A program made the translations under genes and the position numbers. A stretch of 64,000 nt of DNA. Source: Nephrocerus scutellatus (lineage: Eukaryota; Arthropoda; Insecta; Diptera; Pipunculidae). The stretch's first letter is position 1. The number at the start of each line of letters is the position of its first letter. The stretch lies in NCBI GenBank assembly GCA_947095585.1, contig OX352761.1:59574832-59638831 (forward strand). The letters are read 5' to 3'. The notes under the pieces are model-generated. The model searched no databases. It was not told the DNA's origin and was given only the letters and a program-made list of their open reading frames with translations. Positions 20,422 through 29,964 of this stretch are shown one piece after another.

Positions 20422-20830
20422 GTATTCTATTTCTTGGTTATCTTGGAAATTATTATTTTATTTTACGGAGGTTTAATAGTTTAGTGTCCTGTAATTAAAA
20501 TAGTAAATAAATAATTTCCAATTTGTATTTTTAAATAATATTTGATGATTTCCAAAATTGCCTAATGGCCGCTCGATCTGTTGCTTCTTGCCCTTGGTTC
20601 TTGTTCGACTACAATCATACAATATGACAAGAGAAATACAATGCAATATACAATAGAAACGAAATAGCTATATCAATTTCGCTGAATAGTGCAGAACAGT
20701 ACATCAGAAAATTAGTAGAGTACACACGGGTCGCCTTGACAAACGATGGTGCATCAGTCCACACGCGTCGCCTTGACAACGATGATTCTGAACAGTGTTC
20801 TTCAAGTGAGTGATGTGTCACTTATTGGGA
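20422..20830 (-). repeat. Possible 5' leader/LTR of BEL copy 3
   Basis: Lies just upstream of the copy 3 gag start on the minus strand, where leader and LTR are expected. It contains the sequence shared with 1-51 and two direct repeats of CACGCGTCGCCTTGACAA-type sequence (20727-20745 and 20762-20780). No second LTR is present to confirm the boundaries, and no TGG primer site was identified. Confidence 0.35.
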
Positions 20831-21105
20831 CTACCTTCAGTAAATAGTCATTAATGTCCAAAATACATGAAAATTGTTTTGTGCGTTTAATATGGGTTGG
20901 GTGAATATTATCTAAGTGTAGCATTTTATATTTCGGTTCGTTTTTGTATCTTAAAGTTTTTTAATTTCTTACATATCGTTCTGTATGTTCTGGTTGGTAG
21001 TTTTCGCATTTTTCGTTAAGTTTGGTTGTCCTACGTTCTTTGTCGGTTTTTTGTTTATTATATTTTTCTGTCTGTCAACGTTTCCTTCTACAACGTCAAT
21101 TCACC
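20831..21105. other. T-rich stretch without recognisable gene
   Basis: T/G-biased non-coding DNA between the possible BEL leader and a LINE fragment; nothing recognised. Confidence 0.4.
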
Positions 21106-21500
21106 GCCCTTGACGTCCCACATTGCGGAGGGTCTTAACCACCGTCGCCCGCACTGGCGCACTGCATAAATGGAAGGAGCGCATATGTGGAATTCAGAAA
21201 TTCCCGCTCAAAGCATCGGAAACTTAAGATGGGAGTCCCACAAGGAGGGGTCCCCTCCCCCATCTTATTTAATTTCTATGTCTCGATGCGAGGTCACACT
21301 TAGGATAAATTCCTACCTGATAGTGCTATCTGAACTTTTCAAGAAAAGGAAATTCCACCTCTCTTCCCGAAAATCATCTGCTACGCTGTTTACCTCTTGG
21401 GCTAAAGAAGTCAAGCGTTCACTTGACATTCGTATTAACAACAAAACTATCCAGCGAAACGTCGCTGCCCAGGGAAACCCGGACAACCCTGGCGCCAAAT
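21106..21500 (+). pseudogene. Jockey-superfamily LINE RT fragment
   Basis: Plus strand: GRSAYVEFRNSRSKHRKLK, GVPQGGVPSPILFNFYVS (RT motif before the catalytic box). Then, with the FADD region deleted and the frame changed, it reads RINSYLIVLSELFKKRKFHLSSRKSSATLFTSWAKEVKRSLDIRINNKTI. Only about 130 residues of RT remain, with internal deletion of the catalytic residues. Confidence 0.7.
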
Positions 21501-21504
21501 GAGA

Positions 21505-22010
21505 TATGAAAACTTTCGACATCAAAGTTTCCTGTATGAATGTTTGGTTTTGTAAAATGAACCTGAATGTCTTCTTCCCTAAGAAAGTCTTTTAGTTTTA
21601 TGCTGTTAAATTCGTTATCAAATATTAATATTACAGTTTTGTCTCTAATAGCTAATAAAAGTCTTAAATTATTGATAATTGTGATAATGTTTCTATCTTT
21701 TAGTGGGAGTGCTGTCGCGTGTTTAGAAAATCTGTAAATCATTGTGCAAAAATGGGGATTGGGTTGGTGTACACGTCAGTGTGGACTATTTCGTTAATGT
21801 CTTTCGAGGTCTCGTTTAAAAAAATCGGTTTTATTGTATTTCTGTCATATTTAGCTTTATTGCATACATCACAATCATTTATTTATTTATTTATTTATTG
21901 CACACATTTACATCATTTTACTTCTGAATGATTTATTTTAGTTTTTTGAAATAAACTATATTTTAAAGGTTTTCGTAATATTTTGTTAAAGCTGCATGAC
22001 CTGTTTCGTT
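21505..22010 (-). pseudogene. Errantivirus-like integrase fragment (copy 2)
   Basis: Minus strand: CDVCNKAKYDRNTIKPIF (end of the HHCC finger), NEIVHTDVYTN (first catalytic D), RFSKHATALPLKDRNI, IFDNEFNSIKLKDFLREEDI (second D) and VHFTKPNIHTGNFDVESFH (third acidic position, E kept). Resembles the integrase at 7725-8220. It may be the far end of the provirus relic at 29965-31610, which has the same strand and the missing upstream genes. Confidence 0.75.
21879..21899. repeat. (ATTT)n microsatellite
   Basis: Five consecutive ATTT units inside the integrase relic. Confidence 0.9.
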
Positions 22011-22063
22011 TTTGTTGAATATTGATATGTATCTTAATCCCCTTCCTTAATCCTTTCCCCTTA

Positions 22064-23040
22064 GAGTCCCCGCACACTAGAGACTTTTTATCGGCCGATA
22101 GTATGGTCGTGTTGGGCTGCTAGTGCGCACACTGTGCCGATTAAACAGCCGGGTTGGTGGTGAGTTTGCAGACTAAGACAACAGTCGGTCGACTAAACTC
22201 AAACGGTTTGCTATTTATGTCGTTTTGTTTTTCCTTTCGCTCGACGTTTACAAGTTCAGCCATACGTTTTCAATGCTTCCTAACACAATATAGCTTCGGC
22301 TTCAACGTTTCGTTTGGCAATCGTAAAGAAAAACGTAATGTTACGTAACGTGACTCCAAACGGCAGCTCTAGTTCAAAAGTGCTGACAAGCTCAAAGCAG
22401 AGAACTGTGGCAAAACTCTCATTTGAAAAATGTCCTACGAGAAAAGTCATTCAAAGCAAATTCAAAGCGGCTGCATCGTAACGCAGCGAAGACGAAGCTG
22501 AAGCGTGTTTGCGTTTCAGGCATTACTGAATTAGTGAGTCGGCCGACTAAAAAATCGGTAAGTGTGCGTGCGTGGAAGAGCGCCATACTGATTAAGCAGT
22601 TGGCTGATAGCTTGCCGATACTTTAGTTTAAGAGTCCCCGCACACTAGAGACTTTTTTATCGGCCGATAGTTTGGTCGTGTTGGGCTGCTAGTGCGCATA
22701 CTGTGCCGATTAAACAGTCGGGTTGGTGGTGAGTGCGCAGACTAAGACAAAGTTTAAAGGCAATCGTGTCGCACATTAAACTTATTTATCGGCCGATACC
22801 AAATCGTTGTAGTCTGTGCACTTGCATACATGTTCATACTGATTAAGAGCGCGACTAAACTATCGGCCGACAGAAAGTCGCTAGTGTGCGGGGACTCTAA
22901 AGGCAATCGTATCGCACATCAAACTTATTTATCGGCCGATACCAACTCGTTGTAGTCTGCGCACTTGCATACATGTTCATACTGATTAAGAGCGCGACTA
23001 AACTATCGGCCGACGGAAAGTCTCTAGTGTGCGGGGGCTC
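22064..23040. mobile_element. PIF/Harbinger-like MITE (outer copy)
   Basis: Ends are inverted repeats of about 38 bp: GAGTCCCCGCACACTAGAGA at 22064 and its complement ending GTGTGCGGGGGCTC at 23040, each followed inward by TATCGGCCGATAG-like palindromes. A 3-bp duplication TTA flanks it (22061-22063 and 23041-23043), as in PIF/Harbinger elements, which target TWA. It holds a shorter copy of itself (22632-22897). No transposase is encoded. Confidence 0.78.
22632..22897. mobile_element. PIF/Harbinger-like MITE nested inside its own family
   Basis: 266-bp deletion derivative with the same inverted ends (GAGTCCCCGCACACTAGAGA ... GCTAGTGTGCGGGGACTC), flanked by TAA on both sides (22629-22631 and 22898-22900). 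Outer-copy sequence on the two sides joins at AGTTTAAAGGCAATCG, a word the inner copy also contains at its own equivalent position, so the insertion point is certain. Confidence 0.8.
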
Positions 23041-23043
23041 TTA

Positions 23044-24060
23044 ATCCTCATATCTTTAGTGTGATGTGTGCATTTAAAAAATTTTATTTGATTGCCGAAC
23101 AATTCTGTTAGCTTTTGCTAAACTCTATTATATTTGTACTATTTTAATGCCCGTCGTGCCTAGGCACGATTGTTCTTCAAAATGTTCAATCTGATCTTCA
23201 ATAATTAGTTATGATCGACTTCAATGTGATCTTTTCCATCAATATTTGTATAAATTATGCTCTATATCTTTGTTGAAAATTGCAAAATGAGAAAAAGCTA
23301 AAAAAATCAACGAAATTTACCGCAACAAATTAACAAATCAATTTTCAAATGATCTTGTTCCTCATGTTTTGCAATTCCAGCTGCAATTCATTTTTGTAGA
23401 ATTGCTATTTGTTAACTTGCTGTTATAGTAACCTTTTTTTAATGTGCAAATAAAAAATAGGAAAAAAAAATTTAAAAAAAAAACCATAGTAACCTTTGAG
23501 CGTTACACACAAACATTTTTGTTTGATTATTATATTAAATTCTGAAAGGTTTGAGTAAATGCATATTCTACCGCTTTTGAAGAATCACCGGAATATATCG
23601 GTCATAAAGTTGTTATTAATATCGTCTAAATTTGTATAGATTTTTCGTTTATTGCTTACTATGTATATCTATTTCTCTTGTTTTGTCGTTTGAAAGAATG
23701 TGTATAAAATCTATTAACTATTGACATTGAATTTCCAGTCAAACGCAAGCAAAAAAAATATATTCAAAAAATTAAAATAAATTTTATTTCAAATAATTGA
23801 AAATATTTTATCTTATTTTTATTTTAATTAAAATTAACTTTTTTCATTATTTTAAATTGTGTTTAATACCATACAGTATTTATTGTTGTGTTAAAATATT
23901 TTAAGATTAATTTTTCATATCTAAAAGTGTTAAATTTATTGGTCAAGATCGATAAAGAAAGCAAGATCTTAAAAATAACAAATTGGTAATTTGAAAAACA
24001 AGAATATCAACAAAAGTGGAGTAGATTTACCAAAGCGGAAACAATCGCCAATTTATAATC
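23044..24060. other. AT-rich stretch without recognisable gene
   Basis: No coding features. A perfect 16-bp palindrome TCGTGCCTAGGCACGA lies at 23154-23169. Otherwise poly-A/T rich DNA. Confidence 0.45.
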
Positions 24061-24070
24061 GCAGAGTCTG

Positions 24071-24325
24071 GTGCTTTTGAATAATCTAAACGACAAGATA
24101 ATCACACTGAATCAACAAAAGAAGTCAAATAAAATCCTAACGACAAAAATTGCAGAACTCGAACAACGGTTACAGGCATTTTCCAATATTGTTCATCAAG
24201 CGTTGATACTGCTGATAGCAATACCATCAAAACAAAGACATCATATCGTAACGTTACCAAAGAATCAGACACAAAAAAGCAGTTACGTTAAAAAGTATTG
24301 TTATTCAAGTTTTTATTTTATTTGA
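24071..24325 (+). other. Small open frame with coiled-coil character upstream of CR1 ORF2
   Basis: An 84-residue frame starts MLLNNLNDKIITLNQQKKSN and has a heptad-like stretch KILTTKIAELEQRLQAFSNI. It lies 200 bp upstream of the CR1 endonuclease frame on the same strand, where an ORF1 product (often coiled-coil, RNA-binding) would be expected. No zinc knuckle or other ORF1 domain is visible, so it could equally be chance or a remnant. Confidence 0.3.
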
Positions 24326-24399
24326 GTAGTTTTTAGAAGTAGAATTTTTATTGACTTTCTGTCTCAGTAGCTGTGCGTGCCTTTTTCGTTTGTTAGGCC

Positions 24400-27300
24400 T
24401 GGTACTACAAACGAATGAGTAACGTTTTCACTGTTGAGTGGTTGGTTCGTAGAAATTCTTCTTATTATTGTTATTTATAATATTTTTTGATTTTTTATTT
24501 TATTATTATCTTATTTTACGTATATTTTCATCATATTGACGGGTTCGGTATTTTTAATTTGTAAAATGAACTCTTATTTTGAAATTCATTTCACAAATAT
24601 TCGCGGCATTAAAAGTAATTTCAACTCGATCGTAGCACATCTTGACGCGAATAAACCTGCGGTTCTAAGTTTATGTGAAACGCAGGCCTCTTATATGGGT
24701 ACCCCAAATGATTTTCAATGTCAGGGGTATTCTCGTGTCGACTGTTTGGTTCCTCATCGTGGGGTTATTTTATTTATACGAGAAGACATCAGTTTTAGTG
24801 TACCTAATTTTAATATTCCAAACAGTAATCCAATGTTCAATACGATATGGATTGAAATTGTAATTTCAAACCATTCGATATTTATTTGTTCCCTTTATCG
24901 TAGTCCTAATTTGTCACCTGATGACACTAATATTGAGTTTAATTACTTATCAGACACAATAGACAAGATTTACAAATCATCACCAACATCAGAATTGGTA
25001 GTCTTGGGTGATTTTAATGTCCACAATGATTCATGGTTGACCTATTCGAATGGTAGAGATCGATCAGGTGAAACCGCTGAACTATTTTCAAATGTTAATC
25101 TTTTCACCCAACTTGTTGATAAGCCAACTAGGTATCCCGATACTACTGACCAATCACCTCACCTTTTAGATTTATTTCTTACAACTATGCCTGATAAATA
25201 TTCAATTGATGTATCTGCTCCATTAGGTCTTTCTGACCATGCTTTGATAGTAGCCAACTTTTCAATATCACCAGCCCTTATAGAGACTACAAGTAAAAGG
25301 CTACTCTGGCACTATAAAAATGCTAACTGGGAGCTCCTGAACCAATTTTATAGCTCATTTGATTGGTCAACCTGTTTTTCCAGCAATAATGCTGATGAAG
25401 CATCACAACTTATCACGTCAACCATTTTGCTAGGAATGAAAAATTGCATTCCTTCTTCATTTAAAAAGAAAAATACTCATAAAAATAAATGGTTTAACGA
25501 ACATTGCAGGTCAGCAGTCGCGTGTAAAAAAGCAGCCCATTTGGACTACGTTAATTGCACTTCTGAAGAAAACCTTGTAAAGTTTCGAATAGCTAGAAAT
25601 AGATCAAACGCTATATTGAAAAGGTCCAAAATAATATATGACCTAAAGATTCGAGATAGCATGCGAAAAATTTTGGATTCTGATTCAAACAGTCGAAGCT
25701 TTTGGTCGTTTGTTGCATTGGTTAAAAGAAACTTTGTAGACAATACTTCGTCTATTCCTTCTTTATTTCATAATGGTATTCATTATAGAACTAATATTGA
25801 GAAAGCTAATCTCTTAGCTTCTCATTTCGCTGGTGCGTCTACTCTTCCTTTAACTAATCAAAGCCCCCCAATTCTCCCGAATCTAGGCCCAGGTATGTCT
25901 AAAATCTATTTTCGGAAACGGGTTGTTTCAAAGATTCTGAAAGAACTTGACCCCAATAAAGCGACTGGCCCCGACGGTATTCCGCCATTAGTATTGAAAA
26001 GTTGTCATCTTACTTTGGCAAAACCGCTTAGCAAATTGTTTCATCTCTCAATGAAGACAGGTGTTTTTCCGTCAATTTGGAAAATAACTAATATTCAACC
26101 CGTCCCGAAAAAAGGTGATAAATCGGCACCTACGAACTACCGACCTATTGCTTTGTTGTCGGTTCTATCGAAGGTAATGGAATCTATCGTTAATTTCAGA
26201 CTAATGAACTATCTGGATTCGAATGTTCTTTTATCCGATGTGCAGTATGGATTTCGTAAAAATCGATCTTCAGGCGAACTAATGACGTGCATGACTCATT
26301 GTTTGGAGCGAAGCATTGAAAACCTAGGTAAATCAAGCGTTGTTTCCTTAGATATTGCTAAAGCTTTTGATAGAGTATGGCATGATTGTCTTATTAATAA
26401 GATTCGTGCGCTGAATTTACACTCCTATCTCATTACATGGATTGAGAATTATTTATGGAACCGTAAAATAAAAGTTGTATTAAATGGTATATCTTCAGAT
26501 TCACATGGGATCAATGCTGTCTTCTACAACATGTGATATCCATTCATTTGCTGATGATACAACACTATCGGCCTCCATTGAGTTTGACAATCAAAAAGAA
26601 TGCTATTCTCGCTTGAATGGTTCGCGTGAATTAATGAATTTGACTATTCTGTCTAATATTCAAATCATTTTTGATTGGGGCATTTCTAACAGAGTAGAAT
26701 TTAACCCAAATAAATTCCAGTCTTGCCTTTTTTCTCAGAAGACAACTCAACATTATGTTCCTCCTGTTATTAATGGTACCTCTATTGCGAGATCTGATTG
26801 ACTTAAGTTGTTAGGTATAAAAGTATCAAGTGATCTTTCTTGGAAAGAACATATTTATGAAATTTCAAAAAGAGCTAGCCAATGTTTAGGCTTCATAAGA
26901 CGTTGTAACTTCTACTTCACTCCCTCTGAAGTGTTAAGATTATATAAATCTTATGTTAGACCAATTTTAGAATTTAATTCATATGTGTGGGGTGGTGCTC
27001 CAAGATCGCATTTGGTTCATCTTGATGGTGTTCAGAATAGAGTTATCCGTTTGATAAACGATGTAACCATTACTTCGTCTCTTGATACTTTGGAGCACAG
27101 ACGAAATGTAGGAGCTTTATCTGTTTTCTACAAATTCTACAACGGTAGATGTGCTTTAGAAACCCGTTCTCTAGTTCCAAGTCCTTTTGTCAGTAACTTA
27201 AACACTCGTTTAAGGTCCACTCAACATAGATTTGCATTAAAACTTTTTTCATGTAGAACCCAACACTTTAAATCCTCCTTTTTTCCGAGAAAAAAAAAAA

Positions 27301-27655
27301 AAAATTGTTTATCAGTATTTTTTAAATTATTTTTATAATTTGTAATATTTTCTTGGTCAAGGTTTTTTGTAGTTTTCCCTGACCATGATTCATTGATAAA
27401 AGTATTTGGACTCGCGTCGTTCTAAATTCGTGTTCGTTTTTCGTATTGCTTTTCCAATGAATCAGGGAGAATTCTGAGAAAATAAATTGAAACCGGCTAA
27501 AAACGTGAGGAATGTGATATATTGTAAATCACATTCTTTCGATTTTTATTTTATTTTGAATTTAATAAAGGGCTTAGCCCAACTTATTGCCGTGACGTAA
27601 GTCATTCAGGGAGCCATCCCTTGGCAATAAGTCTCTATATATAAAAAAAATTCTA
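24400..27655 (+). mobile_element. CR1-clade LINE, nearly full length
   Basis: Includes the ORF2 pseudogene and a ~300-bp 3' region with an AATAAA-type signal (TTTAATAAAG, about 27561-27570). A hairpin CTTATTGCC ... GGCAATAAG follows (27583-27591 with 27623-27631), then an A-rich end at 27641-27648. The 5' end is not fixed; 24400 is a minimum estimate and the coiled-coil frame at 24071 may belong to it. Confidence 0.75.
24566..27335 (+). pseudogene. CR1-clade LINE ORF2: endonuclease-reverse transcriptase
   Basis: An apurinic-type endonuclease (HFTNIRGIKSNFNSIVAHL, SLCETQ, ELVVLGDFNVHNDSW, GLSDHALIVANF) is followed by RT. RT motifs: KATGPDGIPPLVLKSCHLTLA, PKKGDKSAPTNYRPIALLS, DVQYGFRKNRSSGEL, VSLDIAKAFDRVWHDCL, then HSFADDTTLSAS (catalytic), RPILEFNSYVWGGAP, LEHRRNVGALSVFYKFY and HFKSSFFPR. 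The frame is open for over 650 residues from 24536 (the second Met at 24566 fits the domain better). Near 26510 a deletion removes the GVPQGSVLSP-type motif and shifts frame; a stop follows at 26799-26801 and an A-run at 27290-27303. It would nick DNA and copy its own RNA; this copy is close to intact but dead. Confidence 0.88.
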
Positions 27656-27977
27656 CTTAAAAGTAAAATTGTAGGTCCCCCAACGAGCTGTTGACGCACA
27701 TACCGAGAGTTACGGCCATATTATTCACTCGGTTAAAAACGTGGTTTAAACACTTATAAACACTTATAAATAAACCACTCGATTTTAAACCAGAAAATTT
27801 TAAACCATATCCATATTATTCACCACTTTTCTGGTTTAAATCTGTTTAGTTTATTTTGGTTTATTTCGCCATTGGTTTATTTTCTTAACCAGTTTATCGG
27901 CCATGAAATGTCAGATTTGCTCGATTTGACAACTATTTTTTTGTTTTGTGCATTTTTATTTAGTAAATTTGTATTTT

Positions 27978-28462
27978 TAAATTCTCTATATTAACTTCGT
28001 GTGCCCGTTGGCTGGCTGGTTGGCTGACTGGTGGGCAGAATCTTGTGATCAATTTTTAACACACTTCCTAAAGTTCGATTTTATTCAAACTTGGCACACA
28101 TGTGTATTTCCCATGACAATACATTCTATTTGGGGCACCTCTGGCCAGGGGTCGGGGGGCTCCCATACAAAAATTTTAAAAAATTTACCCGATTTTCTTC
28201 AAATTTTATACGCATGTGTATCTTCGATGGAAACTACTTTCTGTAAAAATTTGGAAGTGATTGGGCCCCTTTGCCGGGGCAGATTTTATAAAAAAAAGTA
28301 CCCGATTTTTTCAAATTTTATACGCATGTGTATCTCCGATGGACAACACTTTTTGTAAAAATTTGGAAGTGAAAAAAAAAAGTTACCCAATTTTATTCAA
28401 ACTGCACATTGTGTATTCCCGATTAGAGAATTTACACGAAAAATTTTAATTTTTATGGGTTG
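27978..28462 (+). mobile_element. Helentron/DINE-1-like element (copy C), both ends present
   Basis: Starts TAAATTCTCTATATTAACTT in a T-run and ends after GATTAGAGAATTTACACG, hairpin AAAAATT-TT-AATTTTT and ATGGGTTG beside another T-run. The 11-base start TAAATTCTCTA is complementary to TAGAGAATTTA near the 3' end. The middle has two to three degenerate units with CCCGATTTTCTTCAAATTTT and TATACGCATGTGTATCTTCG. It encodes nothing convincing. Confidence 0.72.
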
Positions 28463-28489
28463 TTTTATTTGTCTCTAAATCAGAAAGGA

Positions 28490-28830
28490 AGTGAATATGG
28501 AGGACGCTAATTTTCATGATATCATGATACCAGCAAACATTCACGCTCCAAGCGGTTCACGCAAAGAGAAACCGATTTGTTGTGACGTTTGGTGTTGCCA
28601 ACAAAACTACCATCCATGACCGTTTGGCGGGCTGGAACGATACCGCCCGAATGTTCAATTATTCGCCCGGGGTCCAGCAACGATACGCAATTAGCACAGC
28701 CACAATGGCATGCACAATGGCCTCTGGAGGGGGGCTGCTGCCACCGGCGAAGCCTCCGAAAGTGTCTTTTGATCTTTCGGAGGCCGTGAAGGAATACGCG
28801 GCATCGCTTCAGGTTAAGCTAATGAGTTAG
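28490..28830 (+). other. Unidentified open frames inside the GGTTTAAA element
   Basis: A first frame starts MEDANFHDIMIPANIHAPSG at about 28497 and, after a frame change, a second reads LAGWNDTARMFNYSPGVQQR and PAKPPKVSFDLSEAVKEYA to a stop at 28830. The composition is protein-like and clearly less AT-rich than the surroundings. I do not recognise the family; it may be what is left of this element's own gene or a captured exon. Confidence 0.3.
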
Positions 28831-29490
28831 CTCTATTACAATATTTGCTTGAACAAATTTTTTGATAACGTTTAAAAATTAGGCGAACACAAGTTCTTAT
28901 TTGTGTATTTTATTTGTGTAGATATTGTAAGATAGGTCACTTTCCATTTTACGCAGGGTGTTGTACTCTTTAATAGCCTTTTAGGTAATTTCTTTCCTCT
29001 CTAATATTCGCCACTTTTAATCAAAAGTTATACATTTTATAAAGCAAAAAAGTTGAATAAAATTTAAACACTAGATATTAGTCCCAAATTAAAGAATACA
29101 TAATGGCGTACAAAAAAGGTGGGACAGATGTGAAAAAGAAACAAAAACTTTGTAAAAACGACATCTAATAAAATGTTGAAAGGAAGAAACTGCGAAAACA
29201 AAAATTTAATTTGAAAAAAATTCACAACTGGCATTGAAAAATGAGTGAATAATATGAAAACATGGATTAAACCAACGAATATGTCAATAAACCGGCCGTC
29301 GTAGTGTGGTTTAAAATCGGCGTGGTTTATCATGGTTTATCGGCCAATTGGTTTAAAAATTTTGGTTTAAATTTTTTAAACCAAGTGAATAATATGAAAT
29401 TTCAGAAAACATTTGGTTTAAATTGATTTAAACCATGGTTTAAAATAAACCAAATTTAAACCGATTGAATAATATGGCCGTGAGAATTGC
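28831..29490. other. AT-rich stretch and right terminal zone of the GGTTTAAA element
   Basis: 28831-29265 shows no gene. 29270-29481 is the right terminal zone with repeated GGTTTAAA words. Confidence 0.45.
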
Positions 29491-29499
29491 GACTTTTTC

Positions 29500-29700
29500 A
29501 GTTTTTTTGATGCAAGATCCATTCATGGATAAAGGTTGGGGTTATATTACGCTTGGACGACAGAAGACAGAATTGGGTTTTAGAAGCGTTAAATTCACCT
29601 TTATTATGTAGTCCCGACCTTCTTATGCTGTCAAGGCCAGAATTCACCGTGCTTAACCTTTGTTCTTGTTCAAGTTCCACTTGCAATGTAGAGGGGCGTT
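29500..29700 (-). pseudogene. CR1-type LINE RT fragment
   Basis: Minus strand: EQEQRLSTVNSGLDSIRRSG, LHNKGEFNASKTQFCLLSSK, RNITPTFIH. This is the stretch after the catalytic box of CR1-like RT (usual pattern L..I..WG..N.VEFNASKTQF). Only about 65 residues remain. Confidence 0.65.
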
Positions 29701-29960
29701 CCAAAAGCGTGTTCTCATATGAAAAGCTAAGTGCTACCGTTAGCGAAAGAATGTATTGGAATAGAAGTAGAGTAGAAAAAGACGAGATCATTAATGAAAT
29801 GAGACAAAACAGAGTCTTGAGCAACACTGGTGTTTATGCGGTGAACATTGGATTTAAAACCTTTACTAGACCAGTCTCTATTTCTGTTTAACGGATTTGG
29901 AGGTAGCTATATATCTTTGTGTAAATTGGATGATTTACTGTTGTTTTTATTTCATGGGTG
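29701..29960. other. No gene recognised
   Basis: Short interval between the CR1 fragment and the provirus relic; it contains a plus-strand open stretch without family features. Confidence 0.35.
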
Positions 29961-29964
29961 TGTG

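Larger units (their letters stand above)
27712..29481. mobile_element. DNA transposon-like element with inverted ends rich in GGTTTAAA
   Basis: Ends are ACGGCCATATTATTCACTCG at 27712 and the complement TGAATAATATGGCCGT ending at 29481, about 25 bp inverted. Both terminal 200-bp zones are packed with GGTTTAAA / TTTAAACC words in both orientations and share TTATCGGCCA. Flanks GAGAGTT (27705-27711) and GAGAATT (29482-29488) may be an imperfect 7-bp duplication. A Helentron-like element (27978-28462) sits inside, and a short open frame lies at 28490-28830. Superfamily not determined. Confidence 0.65.
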
